Source: JAPLVB01 sp964353635 (GTDB lineage: Archaea > Aenigmatarchaeota > Aenigmatarchaeia > QMZP01). From it: DNA of 11,958 nt. The DNA is taken from assembly GCA_964353635.1 (NCBI GenBank), contig CAYGVS010000031.1, positions 1 to 11,958 on the forward strand, in the 5' to 3' direction. Under the pieces are notes generated by a model that was given only the letters and a program-made list of their open reading frames with translations, was not told the origin of the DNA and searched no databases. Both the position numbers and the translations under genes were made by a program. Shown here piece after piece: positions 1 to 5,605 of this stretch. The stretch's first letter is position 1. Each line of letters begins with the position of its first letter.

Positions 1-151
1 AGAAGGTCTGGTACATCATCTTCCTCGGAAGATTCTCCCAGAGCTGCCTTTTCTTATACTCCCCGCTGTTCTTCCTTATGAATTCCTCTACCATAAGCAC
101 CGTGTCGAGCTGCGGATAATGTAGAATCTCTTTCCTCATCAATTCTTGCAT
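1..151 (-). CDS. Partial small winged-helix-like protein (N-terminal 50 residues)
   Basis: The window holds the start and first 50 codons; the 3' end lies off the left edge. The product begins MQELMRKEILHYPQLDTV and continues through a helical, basic stretch containing GEYKKRQLWENLPRKMMY. This helix-turn-helix-like layout resembles small archaeal winged-helix proteins of unknown function, but the DNA-binding assignment is inference from a fragment. The ATG at 151 is chosen because GGTGAT, a good archaeal Shine-Dalgarno match, lies 3-8 bases upstream. A second in-frame ATG lies at 139. A strong TATA-type box at about 188-195 and a 12-bp direct repeat (170-181 and 183-194) sit just upstream, so self-regulation is possible. 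Confidence 0.6.
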   Translation of the reverse strand, partial: MQELMRKEILHYPQLDTVLMVEEFIRKNSGEYKKRQLWENLPRKMMYQTF

Positions 152-169
152 AATATCACCTTGTTGTAT

Positions 170-195
170 AAGTATATATAACAAGTATATATAAA
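170..195 (-). promoter_or_regulatory. Promoter of the partial winged-helix-like gene, with a 12-bp direct repeat
   Basis: AAGTATATATAA occurs at 170-181 and again at 183-194, a period of 13 bases. Read on the minus strand, the distal copy supplies the box A (TTTATATA, about 195-188), and the proximal copy falls near the expected transcription start. The copies could be two alternative TATA boxes or a tandem operator. Confidence 0.55.
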
Positions 196-274
196 GCTTT
201 CGGTTAGTCGAAGAATAGCGATTTATACCTGAAATTAGCTGCTTTTGGTCATGTCTCTTCACGGGGAAGGGAAA

Positions 275-293
275 TTGTCCAATTTGTCCAATT
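275..293. repeat. Two copies of TTGTCCAATT downstream of the tRNA gene
   Basis: TTGTCCAATT is present at 275-284 and 284-293, overlapping by one base. It lies just beyond the tRNA 3' end in the spacer that ends at 313. No role is evident. No strong T-run terminator for the tRNA is visible here. Confidence 0.4.
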
Positions 294-327
294 TCCGACA
301 AATTCATGAATAATAGCCCGGAGCGGA

Positions 328-427
328 TTTCCGTCCACAGTTAACCGTTTTGCTGATTAGCCATGTTTACCTTTTGGGTAAGGCCTAGCCTTTTGTGGAA
401 GCGTTAGCTCCCGGAAAAGGCTTGGCT
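328..427 (-). other. tRNA-Gln intron 2: T-loop position 59/60, 100 nt
   Basis: This intron interrupts the T-loop between A59 (428) and T60 (327). The outer helix is the T-stem, the central helix is TTCG paired with CGGA, and the bulges are AA|A and AA|T. The inner helix is weaker: CCA/TGG behind a G-A mismatch, so the BHB is relaxed. The core holds a GCCTTTT/AAAAGGC stem with an inner GGGAGC-TAAC-GCTTCC hairpin, then a TTACC-CAAAA-GGTAA hairpin. No box C/D motifs and no ORF are visible. Repeated A residues leave the junction ambiguous by up to two bases; the BHB geometry favours the stated cut. Confidence 0.88.
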
Positions 428-448
428 TTCGAACCGCTGTCGCCGGGT

Positions 449-493
449 GTCCTTTCACCGGCTCTTGCGAGCCTCAACTCTTTGGTCGGTGAA
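449..493 (-). other. tRNA-Gln intron 1: canonical 37/38 site, 45 nt
   Basis: The intron sits directly after position 37 of the anticodon loop. The junctions form a canonical BHB: the outer helix is the anticodon stem; the 5' bulge is GG|T; the 4-bp central helix is CTTT paired with AAGG; the 3' bulge is AC|A; and the inner helix is TCACC paired with GGTGA. Cutting after the second base of each bulge gives exactly the expected exons. The intron core also carries a GGCTC-GCAA-GAGCC hairpin capped by a GNRA tetraloop. Confidence 0.92.
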
Positions 494-557
494 CCAAAGC
501 CCAACATGCTTGACCGCTACACCACCGGGCTATAGCTAAGAGAATATTATACTAGAA

Positions 558-566
558 TAAATAAAA
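558..566 (-). promoter_or_regulatory. Box A of the tRNA-Gln gene
   Basis: TTTTATTTA on the minus strand lies 27-35 bases upstream of tRNA position 1 (531), the usual archaeal TATA spacing. The perfect palindrome GGGGCCCC at 570-577 sits between it and the stop of the upstream gene. Confidence 0.65.
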
Positions 567-576
567 GCAGGGGCCC

Positions 577-753
577 CTAGTCAACCTCGTTATAAAGCAG
601 GAACGTCCAGGTGCCTACAAGGACAAAGAAGCTTACAGCCAAGGAAAAGACGCCGCATCCCGGTATCATGCAGAACGTGCACATGACCATGTTCAAAAGG
701 AAATACGCGGCGAATGACAGGAGGGCTGCTATTCCGAAAAGATAAGCTTTCAC
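577..753 (-). CDS. Two-helix membrane peptide, function unknown
   Basis: The peptide has 58 residues and is not recognised. It is almost entirely two hydrophobic helices (about residues 2-22 and 34-54) joined by a short loop with the cysteine pattern CTFCMIPGC, which could bind metal or form a disulfide. It ends in an acidic tail, YNEVD. The frame stays open upstream to an ATG at 837, but that ATG lies ahead of a good box A (TTTATATT at about 803-811). The GTG at 753 is preceded by AGGTGG with a 4-base spacer, so the GTG is the preferred start. It lies in the same direction as the tRNA gene and 45 bases upstream of it. Confidence 0.6.
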   Translation of the reverse strand: MKAYLFGIAALLSFAAYFLLNMVMCTFCMIPGCGVFSLAVSFFVLVGTWTFLLYNEVD

Positions 754-802
754 TGTGCCACCTATGTATATTTGGTATTGTCTCTTGAAAAGCTTGCTGC
801 CC

Positions 803-812
803 AATATAAAGC
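803..812 (-). promoter_or_regulatory. Box A upstream of the two-helix peptide
   Basis: CTTTATATT on the minus strand predicts transcription starting near 780. That leaves a leader of about 28 bases before the GTG start at 753 and places the upstream ATG at 837 outside the transcript. Confidence 0.55.
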
Positions 813-881
813 TTTGTTGGGCAGGATGCAGAGCCACATGAACACCAGGACGAACCCCTTTAGACAGAATAATGAAATAGC

Positions 882-1280
882 CTACGTGTCCTGCTGCTTG
901 AACAGCTTGTACATCTTCTCGACTTCCCGCCTGTTCACATAGTTGTGGAACTTGAACCCTCCCCCGAAGGTCTTGGGTATGTGCATGAGCTCATGGATGA
1001 GTATGCGGGTCTGGTCCTCCCTGGAGAGCCCGTCAAAGTTCTCAGAAATGGCCTCTATTATATAGTATGCCTTTATTCCCAGGGCCTCTTGTATTATCTT
1101 GGGAAGCACATGACACCTGGCAAGGGTTCTCCTGCTCTTGGAGCCTCGGCTCCTTATGCACACCACCCTGGGCAGCTGCACGTGCCTCATCTCCAGCCTC
1201 TGGACTATGTCAAAGACGCGTTCATCCAGGTCCGGGGCCTTCTGGTAGTCCATATAATCCAAATAAGTATTCTCTTGCAA
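882..1280 (-). CDS. Minimal HExxH zinc metallopeptidase
   Basis: The protein has 132 residues. HELMH at residues 96-100 is a zinc-metallopeptidase motif: H96 and H100 would bind zinc and E97 would activate water. IPKTFGGGFKFH follows, with H112 a likely third ligand. Upstream, a Cys/Arg-rich segment (41-56) leads into ARCHVLPKIIQEALG. The layout resembles a small family of archaeal predicted metallopeptidases of unknown substrate; no characterised homologue is known to me. It has no signal peptide, so it is presumably cytoplasmic. The start is uncertain: TTG at 1280 gives the full domain and ATG at 1253 is in frame; neither has a strong Shine-Dalgarno site. It follows the recombinase gene by 15 bases on the same strand and is probably co-transcribed. 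Confidence 0.75.
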   Translation of the reverse strand: MQENTYLDYMDYQKAPDLDERVFDIVQRLEMRHVQLPRVVCIRSRGSKSRRTLARCHVLPKIIQEALGIKAYYIIEAISENFDGLSREDQTRILIHELMHIPKTFGGGFKFHNYVNRREVEKMYKLFKQQDT

Positions 1281-1295
1281 GAATTTATTATCCAG

Positions 1296-2114
1296 CTAGA
1301 TACTGTCCAGGGGGCTCCTCACGTTCCTGATCAGCTGATTGGACACGGAAAGGTAGACCTGAGTGGTCTTGATGTCCGAGTGGCCCAGAAGCCTCTGAAT
1401 CACCCTCAGGTCCGTGCCCTGCTCAAGCAGGTGTGTCGCGAAGCTGTGCCTCAATGTGTGGGGATGAACATTCTTTTGTATGCCGGCTTTCCCGGCCGAG
1501 TTCTTAACTATCTTCTGGATTGTGGCCACAGTCAGTTTTCCCCCGCGGGACGACTGGAAGAGTGTGTCCCCCTCTACTAGGCTTGCGTAGCTTGCAAGCT
1601 CGCCTTTAACCGAATCAGGAATCTTCACGAACCTGTCTTTCCTTCCCTTCGCCAGCTTGATATGCATAAGCCCTTCAGCAAAATCAAAGTCCTGCTTCCT
1701 CAGGTTCAGGAGCTCCGAAACCCTTAACCCGCACCCGTAAAGCAGCTTTATAGCCATCCTGTGCTTCATGTTGGCTGTCACGCCAATCAGCTTCTTTATC
1801 TCATCCTGCGTGAGGACCTCTGGCAGAGGTTTGTTCCTCTTGGGATGCGGCAGTATGATTGCCCGGCCCAGAACATTCTTGAAAAAGAATTCAATGGCGC
1901 TGATATTTGAGGAGACCGTGGACGGGTTCTGCTTCCCAATGAGGACCTGGATGTAGCCTTTGAAGGAATCCTCATTCAGTTCCCTGCCCCCGTTCTTGGA
2001 CCACACAAGGAACCTCTCGACAAAATAGGCATACGATTTGACAGTCCTCCTGGAGAAGTTCCTTATCTCAAGCTCCCTTCTTAGCAAGGAAAGAAGCTCC
2101 TCAGGGTCCTGCAT
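1296..2114 (-). CDS. xerA: XerA-type tyrosine recombinase
   Basis: The 272-residue protein is a site-specific recombinase that cuts and rejoins DNA through a 3'-phosphotyrosine. In archaea XerA resolves chromosome dimers at dif; related enzymes move integrative elements. An N-terminal SAM-like core-binding domain covers about residues 1-88. The catalytic domain carries R131 (GLRVSELL), probably K156 (AKGRKDR), H219 and R222 (HTLRH), H245 (LLGH) and the nucleophile Y254 (TTQVYLSVS), so all key residues are present. Length and layout fit archaeal XerA; an element integrase cannot be excluded. A TTTTTTAAG stretch 22-35 bases before the ATG suggests a leaderless message. A perfect inverted repeat of dif-like size lies 64 bases upstream. 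Confidence 0.9.
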   Translation of the reverse strand: MQDPEELLSLLRRELEIRNFSRRTVKSYAYFVERFLVWSKNGGRELNEDSFKGYIQVLIGKQNPSTVSSNISAIEFFFKNVLGRAIILPHPKRNKPLPEVLTQDEIKKLIGVTANMKHRMAIKLLYGCGLRVSELLNLRKQDFDFAEGLMHIKLAKGRKDRFVKIPDSVKGELASYASLVEGDTLFQSSRGGKLTVATIQKIVKNSAGKAGIQKNVHPHTLRHSFATHLLEQGTDLRVIQRLLGHSDIKTTQVYLSVSNQLIRNVRSPLDSI

Positions 2115-2177
2115 AAATAAATGGTATTCGCCATGCTTAAAAAACTCCCATGGTCATATTAACATCCCTCAGGAGCA

Positions 2178-2205
2178 TCATATCATGACTTTGGTCATGA
2201 TATGA
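2178..2205. repeat. Perfect 12-bp inverted repeat, 4-bp spacer, upstream of xerA
   Basis: TCATATCATGAC (2178-2189) and GTCATGATATGA (2194-2205) are exact reverse complements around TTTG. The repeat lies between two divergent genes, where a terminator is not expected. Its 28-bp size matches Xer recombination sites, but a repressor operator is equally possible. A partial half-site (GGTCATA) occurs at 2152-2158. Confidence 0.8.
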
Positions 2206-2220
2206 GCATGTTCTTTTCAA

Positions 2221-2251
2221 TTTTGAGACAATAACTGCAAATTCGGCGGGC
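2221..2251. repeat. Left inverted repeat framing the AT-rich gene
   Basis: TTTTGAGACAA (2221-2231) and GGCGGGC (2245-2251) recur as exact reverse complements, in mirrored order and near-equal spacing, at 2953-2963 and 2932-2938. The sequence between the two conserved blocks differs. Confidence 0.55.
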
Positions 2252-2260
2252 ACGATAACT

Positions 2261-2268
2261 AATTTAAA
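2261..2268 (+). promoter_or_regulatory. Box A of the Cys-rich membrane protein gene
   Basis: AATTTAAA ends 22 bases before the ATG at 2290, so the message is probably leaderless or nearly so. No Shine-Dalgarno site is seen. Confidence 0.5.
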
Positions 2269-2289
2269 GCAGCATATGAACTAATAATT

Positions 2290-2925
2290 ATGCATGTAGA
2301 CAAGGATAAAATTATAGCTTTTTTGAAACCTAATGCTACAAAAGTTGTTATATTCCTCATACTAATTATTTTCTTCTTCTTCTTTTGGGTAGAATCTCCA
2401 TGGGGCCACAGTTCTACACCAATCCCTGTATTATTCTATCTTCCAATAATGTTTACTGGAATTTTTGGAATAATACTTTTCTTCCCATATACATACATAA
2501 TTGCTTGTGTAATTGCTCTTTTATGGGATATCATAAAGAAGAGAAAACTGCTAATCATAGTAGTTGTTGTGATATCTATTCTTTTATTTGGTATAGATGA
2601 ACCGTTAGTAAACAGCACAGTTAATATGCCTAATTACTCATGCAAATCTGATTCGGATTGCGTTGTAAAATCCATTTCTAAAGGATGGTGCGGCAATCCT
2701 AAATGTGTGAATCAGAATTGGAATTACTACGATTCAAGAATTAATAGCGTTTTTGCCTTGTCTTGTATGCAGCCTCTTATATCATGTTCGTGTGTACAAA
2801 ACGCTTGCCATTCTACAGATTTATACAAATCAACAGATCTTCAGGACTGTGAGAAATTCGAGGGAAGCAAGAAGCAACAATGCACTATGATTGTTTCGCG
2901 TAATATCAATTTGACTAGAACGTAA
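2290..2925 (+). CDS. AT-rich gene for a Cys-rich membrane protein, unknown function
   Basis: The protein has 211 residues and is not recognised. After a charged N-terminus (MHVDKDK) come three hydrophobic helices at about residues 17-35, 44-78 and 86-101. The rest is a soluble domain, probably outside the cell, with nine to ten cysteines in the pattern CKSDSDC...CGNPKC...CSCVQNAC. The CxSDSDC start resembles small disulfide-stabilised domains common on DPANN surface proteins. The gene is visibly richer in A+T than its neighbours, with codons ending mainly in A or T, and lies between inverted repeats. This suggests acquisition, but gives no clue to function. Confidence 0.7.
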   Translation: MHVDKDKIIAFLKPNATKVVIFLILIIFFFFFWVESPWGHSSTPIPVLFYLPIMFTGIFGIILFFPYTYIIACVIALLWDIIKKRKLLIIVVVVISILLFGIDEPLVNSTVNMPNYSCKSDSDCVVKSISKGWCGNPKCVNQNWNYYDSRINSVFALSCMQPLISCSCVQNACHSTDLYKSTDLQDCEKFEGSKKQQCTMIVSRNINLTRT

Positions 2926-2931
2926 TTTCGC

Positions 2932-2963
2932 GCCCGCCTCCTATTAACTATTTTGTCTCAAAA
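2932..2963. repeat. Right inverted repeat framing the AT-rich gene
   Basis: GCCCGCC (2932-2938) and TTGTCTCAAAA (2953-2963) mirror the left copy. No target-site duplication is evident outside the pair. Confidence 0.55.
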
Positions 2964-3056
2964 CTCTTCGTCGTCCTGCGGGGCTCCTCGTCCCTCTATC
3001 CAATTGGCTCGGAGAAAAGAACAGCCGTTATCAGTTTAACCCCAGCAAGCCCAATC

Positions 3057-3064
3057 CATATTAA
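3057..3064 (+). promoter_or_regulatory. Box A of argS
   Basis: CATATTAA lies 22-29 bases before the ATG at 3086. This supports that start, a near-leaderless message, and hence the reality of the basic N-terminal extension. Confidence 0.5.
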
Positions 3065-3085
3065 TCCCCTGCGCAAATACATAAT

Positions 3086-4981
3086 ATGCCCAAAAAGCAC
3101 CCCAGGAAAGGGGCACGCAGGATTTCTAAGCGCAAAGACCACAGGCACAGGAAGGCCTCCAAAAAAGCGAAGCTGAAAACTGTTCACAAGATTCATGCCA
3201 GGGAGCATGCCCAAAGGAAAGCCAGGCCAGCCAGCCCTAAGCATGTTGCACACAAAGAACCAGCCCAGCCCAGGGATTTCCTTCTCTCCATTAAGCAGGA
3301 GATAGCAGAAGCCTTTTCCTCGGCTTCAGGCCTGCACACTCAGGAGATACTCTCTCTCATAGAAAGGCCTCCCCAGGACATAGATGCAGATTTTGCAGTC
3401 CCTTGTTTTACACTTGCAAAAAAACTGAGGAAAGCCCCCCAGCTTATAGCCCAGGAAGTTTCGGGGAAAATTTCCCCCAGCCTTTTCATAAAGGAGGCCA
3501 AGCCCGCCGGCCCTTATGTGAACTTCCTGATAGACTGGAAGCAGGTTGCCAGTCAGGCCATCCCCAATATACTTGCAAACCCAGGATATGGCTCATCCAG
3601 GATTGGAGGAGGGAAAACTGTCATGGTGGATTTCTCAAGCCCGAATGTGGCCAAGCCCATGGGTGTGGGCCACCTCAGGTCCACAGTGATAGGGGATTCA
3701 CTCTGCAGGATTCACAGGGCGCTCGGTTATAAAGTGATAGGGGATAATCACCTCGGTGATTGGGGCACGCAATTCGGGAAGATTATAGTTGCTTACAAAA
3801 AGTGGGGCCACCCGGAAAAGCTTGAGAAAAATCCCATAGCGGAGCTGCTAAGGCTTTACGTCAAGTTCCATGAGGACGCTGAGATAGACCCCGGACTTGA
3901 GGAGGAGGCCAGGAAGGCCTTCAAGAAGCTGGAGGATGGGGATAAGGAAAGCCTAATCCTGTGGAAAAGGCTCACAGAGCTGAGCTTCAAGGAGTTCTCC
4001 AGTACTTATAAGTCCCTTGGCGTGAGGTTCGACCTAACCCTTGGGGAGAGCTTCTACAACAACCTCGCCAAGGAAGTCATTGAGGAGGCAATGAAAAAAG
4101 GAGTTGCAAAATGGTCCCAGAACGCCCTGGTTATCGAGACAGGCCATGAGAACCCGCTCCTGATAAAGAAATCAGACGAAGCCACCCTGTACGCAACAAG
4201 GGACCTCGCGACCATTAAGTACAGGATGAATCAATTCCGGCCTTCCAGGATACTTTATGTTGTCGGCTCCGAGCAGAAAAGCTACCTGGAGCAGGTATTC
4301 CAGGCAGCCGAGATGCTCGGATACATTAAGCCTGAGCAGAAAGGAGACCTTCTGCATGTGCAGTTCGGCATGATATCGCTTCCAGAAGGGAAGATGTCCA
4401 CCCGTGCGGGCCGTGTGGTCCTTCTTGACCATGTGATTGAGGAGGTCACCACCCTCGCAGGAAAGGTGATAGAGGCCAAGAACCCTTCCCTCAAGGGCAA
4501 GGAAAAGGTCGCAAGGCAGGTGGGCATAGGAGCGATAAAATATGCAGACCTATCCAGGGACAGGATAAAGGACATACGCTTCGACTGGAACGAGATGCTC
4601 AGCTTCGAGGGCGACACAGGGCCATACATCCAGTATACCCATGCAAGGGCATGTTCCATTCTAAGGAAAGGCAAAGTGAAATCCATACCCAAGAATTTTG
4701 ACGGCACTCTCCTCTCAGACCCCAAGGAGAAAGCTCTGGTAAGGAAGCTCTGCGAGCTCCCGGATGCTGTGCAGAGGGCAGGGCATGACTGCAAGCCCCA
4801 CTACCTGGCCAACTACGCCTTCGCTCTCGCAACGCATTTCAACGAGTTCTACCAGTCTGTCCCGGTGCTGAAAGCTGAAGGGCATCTCAGGCAAGCCAGG
4901 ATTGCCTTGGTCATGGCCTCAAAGGAAGCCCTGAAGAAAGCTCTTTTCCTGCTTGGAATAGAGGCTCCGGAAGAGATGTAG
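3086..4981 (+). CDS. argS: Arginyl-tRNA synthetase with basic N-terminal extension
   Basis: This class I synthetase joins arginine to tRNA-Arg in the cytoplasm. Residues 1-62 are an unusual tail rich in Lys, Arg and His, reminiscent of RNA-binding tails on some eukaryotic synthetases. The N-terminal additional domain covers about 64-165. The catalytic fold begins with SSPNVAKPMGVGHLRST; the HIGH motif reads GVGH (193-196), its first His replaced by Gly. KMSTRAG at 436-442 replaces KMSKS, as is usual in ArgRS. The DALR anticodon-binding domain (about 512-631) starts at DTGPYIQYTHARACSIL and ends typically. The 631-residue length is normal for the family plus about 60 residues. The gene ends directly against a convergent gene with no spacer. 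Confidence 0.96.
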   Translation: MPKKHPRKGARRISKRKDHRHRKASKKAKLKTVHKIHAREHAQRKARPASPKHVAHKEPAQPRDFLLSIKQEIAEAFSSASGLHTQEILSLIERPPQDIDADFAVPCFTLAKKLRKAPQLIAQEVSGKISPSLFIKEAKPAGPYVNFLIDWKQVASQAIPNILANPGYGSSRIGGGKTVMVDFSSPNVAKPMGVGHLRSTVIGDSLCRIHRALGYKVIGDNHLGDWGTQFGKIIVAYKKWGHPEKLEKNPIAELLRLYVKFHEDAEIDPGLEEEARKAFKKLEDGDKESLILWKRLTELSFKEFSSTYKSLGVRFDLTLGESFYNNLAKEVIEEAMKKGVAKWSQNALVIETGHENPLLIKKSDEATLYATRDLATIKYRMNQFRPSRILYVVGSEQKSYLEQVFQAAEMLGYIKPEQKGDLLHVQFGMISLPEGKMSTRAGRVVLLDHVIEEVTTLAGKVIEAKNPSLKGKEKVARQVGIGAIKYADLSRDRIKDIRFDWNEMLSFEGDTGPYIQYTHARACSILRKGKVKSIPKNFDGTLLSDPKEKALVRKLCELPDAVQRAGHDCKPHYLANYAFALATHFNEFYQSVPVLKAEGHLRQARIALVMASKEALKKALFLLGIEAPEEM

Positions 4982-5515
4982 TCACTTCTCGAGCCTGCTC
5001 TCTGACATCTCCATGAGAGCATATCCCACAGTGAATGCGGCCATGCCAAGGAATATTATCCATTGCCCCGTAATAAGGGACGCAAAGAATGCGGAGATGT
5101 CTGAAATAAGCCTGTAATCGAAAATCCTTTTCAGCCTGCCGTTTATCCTCTTCCTGTCGGCCATGTCATTCCCTATCTCATCAACTATTCCCGCGGCCAG
5201 GAAGACTACCAGAAGAATGAGGTTGACGCTCGGGAAGCCCCACACGGCAAGGAAAAGGAACATCGAGGCTATCGCAAGGTTGTGAGGCTTCCTGTCTATC
5301 TTGTTGGTGACGATTACGGCGGCGATCCCGGCAATGACAACTGGGGCCAGGTAGACATCAGAAACGATTATGAAAGCGCCAAGGGCGCCGTAGGACAGCC
5401 CGATGATGTAGGCGAACAGGGCCCTGACCTTGAGCCCGTCGTCCGCAATCATGTCAGCGAGCTTGGTCAGCAAGCCTGCTATGAAGATGGAGAGGAGTAT
5501 CAGATACAGATACAT
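4982..5515 (-). CDS. Conserved-looking polytopic membrane protein, unknown function
   Basis: The 177-residue protein has about five to six transmembrane helices. Polar signatures stand out at the membrane interfaces: TKLADMIADDG (17-27), TNKIDRKPHN (near 70-79) and VDEIGNDMADRKRI (near 111-124). Clustered Asp residues with Asn resemble the metal-binding motifs of UbiA-type prenyltransferases, but the pattern is not a clear match and the protein is short, so no enzyme is assigned. It looks like an archaeal orphan family. The ATG at 5515 follows a weak GGTC site. A box A (TTTTAATA, about 5548-5555) lies upstream. Its stop codon abuts the argS stop. Confidence 0.7.
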   Translation of the reverse strand: MYLYLILLSIFIAGLLTKLADMIADDGLKVRALFAYIIGLSYGALGAFIIVSDVYLAPVVIAGIAAVIVTNKIDRKPHNLAIASMFLFLAVWGFPSVNLILLVVFLAAGIVDEIGNDMADRKRINGRLKRIFDYRLISDISAFFASLITGQWIIFLGMAAFTVGYALMEMSESRLEK

Positions 5516-5575
5516 TCTATGACCTTTTTGTTATTTGTTTTGGCAGCTATTAAAACCACTGACATACCCAAAGAA

Positions 5576-5587
5576 GCTTTATAAGCC
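5576..5587 (+). promoter_or_regulatory. Strong box A ahead of the helicase leader region
   Basis: GCTTTATAAGCC is a near-ideal archaeal TATA element. On the plus strand it would start transcripts near 5606, about 260 bases before the helicase ATG. Because TTTATAA is nearly palindromic, it may also help the minus-strand gene starting at 5515. Confidence 0.6.
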
Positions 5588-5605
5588 CGCTTCTTGAATG
5601 ATTTA

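Larger units (their letters stand above)
314..531 (-). tRNA. tRNA-Gln (anticodon TTG) with two introns
   Basis: The exons are 531-494, 448-428 and 327-314. Joined, they give a standard 73-nt tRNA. The acceptor stem AGCCCGG (531-525) pairs perfectly with CCGGGCT (321-315), and the discriminator base is A314. The D-stem is GTGT/GCAT. The anticodon stem TTGGG (504-500) pairs with CCCGG (447-443) through two U-G pairs, and the loop is CTTTGGA with anticodon TTG at 497-495. The T-stem AGCGG (438-434) pairs perfectly with CCGCT (326-322) around the loop TTCGAAT. The acceptor start AGCCCGGTGGTGTAG is typical of archaeal tRNA-Gln. CCA is not encoded. A box A lies 27-35 bases upstream. The gene depends on the BHB-cleaving tRNA endonuclease and ligase. 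Because a 100-nt intron splits the T-loop, standard tRNA scans could miss it. Pairing of all four arms makes the call very secure. Confidence 0.95.

Noticed and set aside
314..531. Possible RNase P or SRP RNA because the two ends pair and the core is structured
   Set aside because: No conserved RNase P or SRP motifs are present, while removing two BHB introns gives an exact tRNA-Gln.
570..577. GGGGCCCC palindrome as a terminator
   Set aside because: It is only 8 bp with no loop or T-run, overlaps the stop codon of the small membrane gene and is too weak to call.
945..1580. 211-codon plus-strand reading frame
   Set aside because: It lies antisense to the metallopeptidase and recombinase genes, both with intact catalytic motifs; its own product has no domain-like character.
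2932..2963. Integron-type attC site after the AT-rich gene
   Set aside because: The core-site consensus and the paired R/L boxes are not present; the only structure is the inverted repeat shared with the left side.
4282..4794. 170-codon minus-strand frame inside argS
   Set aside because: It is a shadow of the ArgRS catalytic region, which is fully intact on the plus strand.
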